Translations under genes and position numbers: made by a program | Notes under the pieces: generated by a model | What the model saw: only the letters and a program-made list of their open reading frames with translations | The model's database searches: none | What the model was told of the DNA's origin: nothing | Shown here: positions 1-5,029 of the stretch, in pieces | Layout of the letters: every line of letters begins with the position of its first letter | How positions within the stretch are numbered: the first letter of the stretch is position 1 | Source: Actinomycetota bacterium | Lineage (GTDB): Bacteria > Actinomycetota > Actinomycetes > S36-B12 > UBA10799 | Reading direction: 5' to 3' | DNA: 5,930 bases | Assembly (NCBI GenBank): GCA_003452655.1 | Contig: DMNR01000016.1 | Location: 1 to 5,930, forward strand

Positions 1-16
1 GGCATACCGGTTGCAT
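1..16 (+). promoter_or_regulatory. Sigma-54 (-24/-12) promoter for the two Ala/Gly-rich proteins
   Basis: The sequence GGCATACCGGTTGCAT matches the sigma-54 consensus TGGCACG-N4-TTGCW well. The GG at 1-2 and the GC at 13-14 are exactly 10 bases apart, GGCA is intact in the -24 element and TTGCA is intact in the -12 element; only the CG after GGCA is replaced, by TA. The consensus T before GG would lie outside the window. Transcription would be expected to start about 12 bases after the -12 GC, near 26, leaving a 5' leader of about 30 bases before the ATG at 56. Activator-binding sites would lie further upstream, outside the window. A sigma-54 activator gene converges on this unit. Confidence 0.7.
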
Positions 17-43
17 TCACTAACTCTCACAGACGAACGAGAC

Positions 44-50
44 GGAGGAG
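44..50 (+). promoter_or_regulatory. Strong ribosome binding site
   Basis: GGAGGAG ends 5 bases before the ATG at 56. This fixes the start of the first protein at 56 rather than at the in-frame ATG at 11, which would lie upstream of the expected transcription start of the sigma-54 promoter. Confidence 0.8.
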
Positions 51-55
51 AGAAT

Positions 56-343
56 ATGAACAACGAACTGACACAATGGTGGGATAGGCGCTCGGGCTGG
101 GAGAAGTTCGGGCTCAGCTTCCTCGGATGCACCGGAGTCGGCGCTGCAGCGGTGCTGCTCGCCCCAGTGGCAGCGGCAGCAGCGGCTGCCATCTCGACGG
201 TGGCGTCAGCAGCGGGAACCGCAATCACGACCGGCGGCGCGGTCGTGACCGCGACGACGGTCTCAACCACTGCCAGTGGCGTGATTACATCGACGACGGG
301 CACGCTCGCGATCGGTGCTGCGACCGCACTGCTCAAGAGTTGA
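56..343 (+). CDS. Small Ala/Thr/Gly-rich hydrophobic protein, probably membrane-active
   Basis: A 95-residue protein of unknown function. Residues 1-18 are polar and amphipathic, with two adjacent Trp (8-9) and a basic patch (Arg11, Arg12, Lys17). Residues 19-47 form a continuous hydrophobic stretch ending in a run of alanines. Residues 48-93 are Thr/Ala/Val/Gly-rich with no charged residue, and the protein ends LLKS. This suggests membrane insertion or oligomerisation through small-residue packing, not an enzyme. FLGC at residues 22-25 resembles a lipobox only loosely, because the -3 residue is Phe. The start is chosen from the strong GGAGGAG site 5 bases upstream. The gene lies directly behind a sigma-54 promoter and 123 bases before a similarly composed gene, so the two are probably co-transcribed. 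A bacteriocin, holin-like or pore-forming role is possible but inferred from composition alone. Confidence 0.75.
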   Translation: MNNELTQWWDRRSGWEKFGLSFLGCTGVGAAAVLLAPVAAAAAAAISTVASAAGTAITTGGAVVTATTVSTTASGVITSTTGTLAIGAATALLKS

Positions 344-466
344 ATGACCAGCAGCAGGTCGCTGATGGATCCTGACCATCCTCCCGACCAATGCATCGGC
401 GCATGCTGTCTGAACACATGAATAAGCGCGTCTGCCTGTCAAACTGTAAAACCAGCGGAGAAAAAG

Positions 467-985
467 ATGAACAACCTCAATTCGCAGAACATGCAGGACA
501 TCGCGGAGTCGACGGCCAAGTTCCTTGAGACAGGGAACCACGAGAAGATCACCGACGCGATCTCGCAGGCTTATGGCCCGTCGACGCCCCTCGATGTGGG
601 GGTCGGCGTAATGCTGGATGGGGCGAGGGGCGAGGACAAAACTGTGGAAGTAGTGAAGCGTCAGGCGATCGGCGCCGGCGTGGTGGTGGGTGGTGCGGTG
701 GTGTCTGCGGCAGCGTCAGGGGCCGGACCGCTCGCCGGATACGCAGGCATCGCCTCGGCCGTCGCAACGTTGGGAGGCGGAGCCACCACCACGGCGCTGG
801 CCTCGGTGGCGGGGCTGACAGCCGCGTCGGGAGCCCCGCTGGTAGGGGCCGCCGCGACCACTGCGTTGACGGCCGCTGTGGGTGGGCCCGTGGTGGCTGC
901 CGGCGCTGTGGTGGTGGCCGTCTCGGCGGTAGGCTACGGCGTCTACAAAACCACCAGATGGTTGGGGAGCAAGCTCTTCGGGTGA
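467..985 (+). CDS. Ala/Gly-rich multi-pass membrane protein with a soluble N-terminal segment
   Basis: A 172-residue protein of unknown function. Residues 1-66 are soluble and partly helical, with several Glu, Lys and Asp. Residues 67-158 contain about three Gly/Ala-rich hydrophobic segments (roughly 67-85, 88-120 and 123-158), packed with GxxxG and AxxxG spacings as in glycine-zipper hairpins. The tail after GYGVYK is short, basic and aromatic (TTRWLGSKLFG), typical of a segment lying on a membrane surface. GCGGAG ends 6 bases before the ATG and sets the start. Like its upstream neighbour it begins MNN and has an uncharged Ala/Gly/Thr/Val-rich body, which suggests related or cooperating proteins. 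I found no separate promoter in the 123-base gap, so expression probably comes from the sigma-54 promoter at 1-16. A pore-forming effector, holin-like protein or bacteriocin are all possible; none is demonstrated. Confidence 0.8.
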   Translation: MNNLNSQNMQDIAESTAKFLETGNHEKITDAISQAYGPSTPLDVGVGVMLDGARGEDKTVEVVKRQAIGAGVVVGGAVVSAAASGAGPLAGYAGIASAVATLGGGATTTALASVAGLTAASGAPLVGAAATTALTAAVGGPVVAAGAVVVAVSAVGYGVYKTTRWLGSKLFG

Positions 986-1010
986 GCCACAGCAGGCCTC
1001 CCGAGGATTG

Positions 1011-2669
1011 TCAGAGTCCCAGATCCTTCATCTTTAGTTTGAGCCCTCGCAGCCCTACACGGAGTATGCGGGCTGCCTTGACCAGATCGCCTTTCGCCAC
1101 GCGAAGAGCCTCCTCGATAGCACTACGTGGGAGATCCTCAGGGAGGACGATGTGGAGTTCTTTCGCCCACCGAACCACGGTGGTGCGGGTAGATCCTAGC
1201 GCATCGGCGACGCGCTGGGCGATGAAGTCGTGTTCATCAAACAGGCGTTCAAGTTCGGAGGCATCGGGCCTCTTTTGCTGCTTCCCTGACCTTGAGGATG
1301 GCTTGGGTGGTTCCGTGACGTCTCCCCCATTTGCGGTGGACGATGTGGCTGCTTGCCGGGAGTTGGTCGTCGGCTCTTCCGTCGACGGCCTTGTCGGCAG
1401 CGAGGACGACAACGGAGGGGCCACGAATGGCCCTTCGTCATCGTTCGCGATTTCGGTAGCCGCGACATGGCGCTCGAGCTCTCGAACATTGCCGGGCCAG
1501 TCGTAAGCAAGCCACGAGAGCACGACATCGAGAGGGATGGGTGGCGCGTACTCGTTGGCATCGCGGATGAAGCGGTGGAGCCGTTGAGAGACGTTTGCGC
1601 GTTTCAGAAAAAATGTTGCGAATAGGAACGGTATATCCAGGCGGCGTGCCCGGAGCGTTGGGGCCTCGATCTCCAGCCCTGCGAGGCGGGTGAGAAGATC
1701 TGCCCGGAACCTGCCCGACGCGACGTCGGCCTTGAGATTGCGGTTTGTGGCTGCGACGACGCGCGCGTCAACGCTGATCTCAGAGGTAGCGCCGACGGGA
1801 CGAATCTTCCCTTCTTGGAGAACGCGCAACAGCTTTGTCTGGGCCACCATCGGCATATCGCCGATCTCATCGAGAAAAATGGTGCCGCCGCGGGCACATG
1901 CGAACAGTCCATCTTTTGCCGGCCCTGCGCCGGTGTACGCCCCTCGAGCATGGCCGAAAAGTTCAGCTTCGACCAGGTTCTCTGGCAGGGCCGCGCAATT
2001 CACTGGAACATACGGATTATTACGTCGTTCGCTGGCGTCGTGAATCGCGCGCGCGATGAGTTCCTTGCCCGTACCCGGCTCTCCACGGATCAGAACGGCC
2101 TCCATCACGCGGGCCATTCGGCGGATTCGCTCGCGGAGGTCTGCCATGATCTCGCTCTGCCCCACCAAGCCAAGGTTGCTTTCATCCTCGATCGGGCGCG
2201 TCGTGCAAAGCAAGAGAACCCTGTCGCGAATAGACAAAATCGAGCCAGATGGGAATTCATCGTAGGAGGTCAATGCACATCCACGCGCATCAAGGATGCG
2301 CCATCCTTGCCCGCTAAGATCGGACGCATGGAAGGTTTTTTTGCTTGCCGACCACCGAAGGCTTAGCTGTTCGCGGCTGATGCATGGATCATCGATCGTG
2401 ATGGGTGGAGCAGGAGCCCACCCCGGGAGAGTTGGCACTTCAAGTGGCAAATTACGCCCTACAGAAATTGCTTGATCGATATGAGAAGACCCTACCACAC
2501 AGAGGCTACCAATATGTCTAAAATCACTGTGAAAAACCACTTCAAGAACGACTTGCTTTGGATATTTTCCACCACTCTGGCGGAGGTCGGGTTGTGGTGA
2601 AAAGCTGGGGTTTAGTGTTTTTTCGTCTGCCCTTTCATGGGAGGACTTGGATTTGTAGGAGCCAGTCAC
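1011..2669 (-). CDS. FHA-domain sigma-54-dependent transcriptional activator
   Basis: A bacterial enhancer-binding protein that uses ATP hydrolysis to open sigma-54 RNA polymerase promoters; 552 residues from the GTG at 2669. Residues 40-157 form an FHA-like domain with the GR motif (69-73, SVGRN) and SREQ (98-101). The usual His of SxxH is Gln and the NG turn is not obvious, so phosphothreonine binding may be altered. The AAA+ core is complete: Walker A GEPGTGKE (196-203), sigma-54 contact loop GAYTGA (243-248, the Tyr form of GAFTGA), Walker B GGTIFLDE (261-268), ATNRNL (307-312), the arginine-finger region FRADLLTRL (321-329) and WPGNVREL (391-398). A Ser/Thr/Pro-rich linker (about 408-470) leads to two HTH segments (about 481-506 and 515-552), the second Fis-like. 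The GTG overlaps the stop of the small ORF at 2666-2830; in-frame ATGs at 2702, 2735 and 2834 are alternative starts with poor ribosome sites. Target: plausibly the promoter at 1-16. Confidence 0.93.
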   Translation of the reverse strand: MTGSYKSKSSHERADEKTLNPSFSPQPDLRQSGGKYPKQVVLEVVFHSDFRHIGSLCVVGSSHIDQAISVGRNLPLEVPTLPGWAPAPPITIDDPCISREQLSLRWSASKKTFHASDLSGQGWRILDARGCALTSYDEFPSGSILSIRDRVLLLCTTRPIEDESNLGLVGQSEIMADLRERIRRMARVMEAVLIRGEPGTGKELIARAIHDASERRNNPYVPVNCAALPENLVEAELFGHARGAYTGAGPAKDGLFACARGGTIFLDEIGDMPMVAQTKLLRVLQEGKIRPVGATSEISVDARVVAATNRNLKADVASGRFRADLLTRLAGLEIEAPTLRARRLDIPFLFATFFLKRANVSQRLHRFIRDANEYAPPIPLDVVLSWLAYDWPGNVRELERHVAATEIANDDEGPFVAPPLSSSLPTRPSTEEPTTNSRQAATSSTANGGDVTEPPKPSSRSGKQQKRPDASELERLFDEHDFIAQRVADALGSTRTTVVRWAKELHIVLPEDLPRSAIEEALRVAKGDLVKAARILRVGLRGLKLKMKDLGL

Positions 2670-2830
2670 GGGCCACCAAGATCCGTTGGTTGGGCCTTCC
2701 ATGCAAGCTCGAAGAGCAGGTCGCAGTGGTCGCATCCAGCCAGCGGGGCGAGCGATGTGAACGCCCCTCGGTAAAGAATCTGCGGCGCGCCTGTGCTGGA
2801 GAGTTCCGCGGCTCTCAGCTCCGAGGCCAT
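2666..2830 (-). CDS. Small ORF of unknown function, possibly coupled to the sigma-54 activator
   Basis: A 54-residue ORF from the ATG at 2830 to a TGA at 2668-2666. That TGA overlaps the GTG at 2669 of the activator as GTGA, the classic arrangement for translational coupling. By my count about 70 percent of third codon positions are G or C, against about 56 percent in the activator's frame over the same bases, which favours this frame as the coding one here. The product contains a CDHC motif at residues 33-36 followed by a hydrophobic LLFELAW stretch. I do not recognise the family. No convincing ribosome site precedes the ATG. The frame stays open upstream into the RHH gene, so the true start may lie further upstream, or this may be a gene remnant. 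A small regulator of the activator would be speculation. Confidence 0.4.
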   Translation of the reverse strand: MASELRAAELSSTGAPQILYRGAFTSLAPLAGCDHCDLLFELAWKAQPTDLGGP

Positions 2831-2861
2831 CCATCCCGTGGCTCGTTTCAGATGAGCCTCT

Positions 2862-2883
2862 GGCCGCCCGGTCGCCGGCGGCC
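2862..2883 (-). terminator. GC-rich hairpin downstream of the RHH gene
   Basis: The arms GGCCGCC (2862-2868) and GGCGGCC (2877-2883) are perfect 7-bp complements around an 8-base loop. They lie 15 bases past the stop of the RHH gene on the minus strand. No T tract follows, so it would be at most a weak or factor-assisted terminator, and GC-rich DNA makes such hairpins by chance. It might partly insulate the par genes from the downstream activator gene. Confidence 0.25.
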
Positions 2884-2898
2884 GCGGGCCCGGAGCGT

Positions 2899-3486
2899 CT
2901 ACCGAGCCGGCAGCCGCTCGGCCGCGGCCAGGCCGAGCCGCAACAGCAGCTCCCAGGCGCCTGCCTGCGTTCGCAGCCCTAGCCGCTCTTGGGTTTGCCG
3001 AAGCCGGGTGAAGGTGGCCGGCTGCACCCGCACACAAACGCTCTGGCGCGCGGCGTTGGGGGCGTCGTAGGTGCGAGGGTCGCCAGCGGCTGCCAGCAGC
3101 CAGCCAGGGGCATCCTCGGTCGGGGCTGCCCGTCCTGCTCGCTGCTGCTCGGTCGTGGTGATCAAGGCTCGAACGGTGTGATCGAGCGATTGCAGAACAA
3201 GCACCAGATCCGGATCGTGGCGAGGAGCATGGGCCGGCCGTGGTGGTTCTCGCGCCGCGCTCGGCTCCTGGATGGCTTCCGAGCGAGCTGCTCTGGAGAC
3301 GGCAGGCTCCGCGAGCTCCGGGGCCGAGCCCGCCTCTTGCCCGACGCTGCCAGTCGTCAGTCCGGCCACGGCCTCGTCTGTCAGGTCCCCCGCTTGCCAG
3401 AGGGGGCTCTGCAATCGCTCGCGGTGAGCCTCGGCCTCGGCGCGCAGCTGCTTGGGGTCAAGGCGCATCTTTGCCGTCCCATCCAT
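2899..3486 (-). CDS. Ribbon-helix-helix protein, candidate partition (ParB/ParG-like) DNA-binding partner
   Basis: A 195-residue protein. Residues 149-190 read as a ribbon-helix-helix DNA-binding domain: a short alternating strand (SVCVRVQ), then TFTRLRQTQERLGLRT, then a second Leu-rich helix (AGAWELLLRLGLAAAERL). RHH proteins dimerise through the strand and bind short repeats in the major groove. Residues 1-148 are Ala/Glu/Pro/Arg-rich and look partly disordered or helical, as often seen in partition-protein N-terminal arms that contact ParA. The ATG at 3486 lies inside the end of the ParA-like gene (29-base overlap), which implies translational coupling. A second in-frame ATG at 3468, with GGGACGG upstream, is an equally good start. 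Position directly after a ParA-type ATPase supports a centromere-binding, autorepressing role on a plasmid. The family is inferred from the domain pattern; an ordinary RHH repressor is the alternative. Confidence 0.72.
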   Translation of the reverse strand: MDGTAKMRLDPKQLRAEAEAHRERLQSPLWQAGDLTDEAVAGLTTGSVGQEAGSAPELAEPAVSRAARSEAIQEPSAAREPPRPAHAPRHDPDLVLVLQSLDHTVRALITTTEQQRAGRAAPTEDAPGWLLAAAGDPRTYDAPNAARQSVCVRVQPATFTRLRQTQERLGLRTQAGAWELLLRLGLAAAERLPAR

Positions 3487-4264
3487 CCACGTAAGCGGTC
3501 GCTTTCAGAGGGGGCATGGCTGGCCAGGGTTTTTTTGGAAATGCTTTGGTCCAGAGGGAGCAAGCGAGGGTGTCGACCGCGCTGAGGAACTCCCAGGTGC
3601 ACCCACGCCTCGGCAGCGCCCAGACGGAGCGCCCGTTGTTGTGGGCCGCCTCGACGGGGGCGGAGCGGGGGAGCGGGCTGGAGAGGTACTGGATGGCTCG
3701 CCCGGCAGCTTGCTCGATGGCCGTGGCGTCTCGCTCCCACTGGACCGGGTCCATGCGGTGGACCTTGGCCAGGATGATCTCGGAATTGCTCGGGACACCC
3801 CGGAGCATCGAGATGAGGTTGCGAGCAGCATCGGTCCCGTCGATGGGGGTGACGAGGAGCACGCCGGGCAAGTGGCCACCCTCCAGGATTGGAGGTGTGT
3901 CGACGACGGCCACGTCGAAGCTGCCCTGTCCGAGTCGCCCCGGGCCCGAGCGATAGAGCAGGTCGATGGCGACGGAGTCGCGCGCGCCCAGGACCGTCAG
4001 GGTGCCCTTGCCGCGCTCAATGCGAGCGATCTGCGGGTCGGAGGCCTTGAGGCCGAGGCGGCTGCGGGCGTCCTCCTGGGTGTCGCTGGTGACCAGCAAG
4101 ACCTTGAGGTCGGCCCAGGCCAGACGCTCGGCGATGGCGACGGCGAGGGAGGTCTTCCAGACGCCGCCCTTGTACGAGCCGACCACGAGGGTGGGCAGTA
4201 GGGGGACCATCGTCAGGGGAGCGTCGGCGACGAGGGGGGTGGACGAGCGAAGGGGAACGGGCAT
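3458..4264 (-). CDS. ParA/MinD-family partition ATPase with an unusual Walker A motif
   Basis: A 268-residue deviant-Walker P-loop ATPase. ParA proteins bind ATP, dimerise, coat DNA non-specifically and move plasmids or chromosomes with a centromere-binding partner. The Walker A motif is KGGVWKTS at 32-39, with the signature Lys32 and the P-loop Lys37 both present but Trp36 where Gly is usual (KGGVGKTT). Walker A' is reduced to VTSDTQEDA (58-66). Walker B is VAVVDTPP (118-125). LPRSAPVEAAHNNGRSVW (198-215) fits the conserved C-terminal ParA region. The first about 20 residues precede the fold; Met19 is an alternative start, but the ATG at 4264 has GAGGT 6 bases upstream and is preferred. The gene overlaps the downstream RHH gene by 29 bases. 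The cassette resembles plasmid type Ib systems (short ParA plus small RHH partner). A MinD-like or cargo-positioning ParA is the alternative. Confidence 0.87.
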   Translation of the reverse strand: MPVPLRSSTPLVADAPLTMVPLLPTLVVGSYKGGVWKTSLAVAIAERLAWADLKVLLVTSDTQEDARSRLGLKASDPQIARIERGKGTLTVLGARDSVAIDLLYRSGPGRLGQGSFDVAVVDTPPILEGGHLPGVLLVTPIDGTDAARNLISMLRGVPSNSEIILAKVHRMDPVQWERDATAIEQAAGRAIQYLSSPLPRSAPVEAAHNNGRSVWALPRRGCTWEFLSAVDTLACSLWTKAFPKKPWPAMPPLKATAYVDGWDGKDAP

Positions 4265-4290
4265 GGGACGACCTCGAGAAGCGAGTGGTG

Positions 4291-4320
4291 ATAGAACGAA
4301 GATCTAGCAAAAGAAGGCAA
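4291..4320 (-). promoter_or_regulatory. Possible sigma-70-type promoter for the parA operon
   Basis: On the minus strand TTGCCT (4320-4315) and TTCTAT (4296-4291) are separated by 18 bases, a plausible -35/-10 pair about 30 bases before the parA ATG. Both hexamers are imperfect, and myxobacterial promoters are poorly predicted by this consensus. A perfect inverted repeat begins 7 bases upstream of the -35 element, as expected for an autoregulated par promoter. Confidence 0.3.
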
Positions 4321-4326
4321 AGAGGC

Positions 4327-4366
4327 GAGCGACCCATCACAGTGATATGACCGTTATGGGTCGCTC
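4327..4366. repeat. Perfect 11-bp inverted repeat, candidate par operator or centromere
   Basis: GAGCGACCCAT (4327-4337) and ATGGGTCGCTC (4356-4366) are perfect inverted copies around an 18-base spacer. Overlapping the inner edge of the left arm is a second palindrome, ATCACAGTGAT (4336-4346). The element GTGATA occurs at 4342-4347 and again at 4288-4293, with its inverse ATCAC at 4336-4340. Nested short repeats just upstream of parA are where RHH partition proteins typically bind for autorepression and segregation. No T tract flanks the repeat, which argues against a simple terminator, though its stem could form a hairpin in RNA. The DNA-binding role is inferred from position and symmetry. 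Confidence 0.5.
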
Positions 4367-4551
4367 TGGAGGGGTGCCGCCGGAGCCAGTCACCCCCACG
4401 GAACCGAAGCGACCAGGCTGCCCGCCGGGCGGCCTACGACCGCGGGATACGGCGGACCTTGTAGGAGCGGCTTCGGGGGCGGCCTTGTTCGGAGCAGGCC
4501 TCGGTGCAGGGCGATACGGGCGAGTTCGCCCACGGCTGCTAGGCTCGCACG

Positions 4552-5004
4552 ATGACCTGGTCTGATCATCTGCTTGCGACGCTGTCCACGCTCACGTTCC
4601 AACCACCAGTCAAAGAGGGGGTTGCCTTGGAGCCGAACTCGCCGCTGCCACCTGCCCACCCGACGCCAATTCCCCTTCTGGGAATCGCCTTGGAGAGAAA
4701 CCTTAGCGTTGGACAGTCTTGTTGGGCCTTGTTGCTTTGTGGAAACCCCGGTTACCGCCTTCCGATCTCCGAAGCCGCCATCCACACATATATGACTCCA
4801 GACGCCCTGATGGATGGGCAAACAAGGAATTTTTTGCACACCGATTCCCGGGGACGGCGCGAACTCTACGAGTTGGTGCCGCCCCTGCGCCCCGAGCTGC
4901 CAGAAGACGCCACTCGACGCTTTGGGGAAGAACTTGGAAAACAATTGCGCACCGATTACCGTACGGTGCTAGTGGAGATCAGGATGGTAGCGCTGCCACA
5001 TTAA
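4552..5004 (+). CDS. Hypothetical protein, 150 residues
   Basis: A soluble-looking protein of unknown family. Residues 18-41 are Pro-rich. A central part (about 42-75) contains hydrophobic strands around LLGIALERN and CWALLLCGNPGY. A charged C-terminal half (about 91-150) includes SRGRRELYEL and a likely helix at RRFGEELGKQL, then a final strand VLVEIRMVAL. There is no signal peptide or clear membrane segment. Codon composition looks coding throughout, and the opposite-strand frame gives an Arg/Gly-rich product that looks like a shadow. The start lacks a strong ribosome site: only AGG, 8 bases upstream. The gene is divergent from parA across 287 bases and convergent with the Cys-rich gene, with 25 bases between stops. 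I cannot assign a function; a plasmid-borne accessory protein is all the context suggests. Confidence 0.6.
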   Translation: MTWSDHLLATLSTLTFQPPVKEGVALEPNSPLPPAHPTPIPLLGIALERNLSVGQSCWALLLCGNPGYRLPISEAAIHTYMTPDALMDGQTRNFLHTDSRGRRELYELVPPLRPELPEDATRRFGEELGKQLRTDYRTVLVEIRMVALPH

Positions 5005-5029
5005 ACGAATAAATTGGTAAACATATCCC

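Noticed and set aside
11..55. Upstream in-frame ATG at 11 as the start of the first small protein
   Set aside because: It lies inside the sigma-54 promoter and before the expected transcript start, and GGAGGAG is placed for the ATG at 56.
76..130. Lipoprotein signal with FLGC at residues 22-25 of the first small protein
   Set aside because: The -3 residue is Phe rather than Leu-like, the hydrophobic region before the Cys is only about six residues, and the longest hydrophobic part follows the Cys.
2670..2834. Extended N-terminus of the sigma-54 activator from ATG 2834
   Set aside because: The extra residues look like read-through of GC-rich DNA, no ribosome site precedes that ATG, and the other frame has the better codon pattern; kept only as an alternative start.
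4459..4500. Resemblance of TGTAGGAGCGGCTTCGG to Pseudomonas REP-like repeats
   Set aside because: Only the first part is similar, no matching inverted half follows, and there is a single copy in the window.
4347..4565. 72-residue plus-strand ORF with a Gly/Ala-rich stretch upstream of the 4552 gene
   Set aside because: It begins within the inverted repeat, lacks a ribosome site, and its Gly/Ala run is what GC-rich DNA gives by chance.
4390..4944. 184-residue minus-strand ORF opposite the 4552 gene
   Set aside because: Its product is Arg/Gly/Pro-rich without domain-like pattern, and the plus-strand frame has a more natural residue and codon composition.
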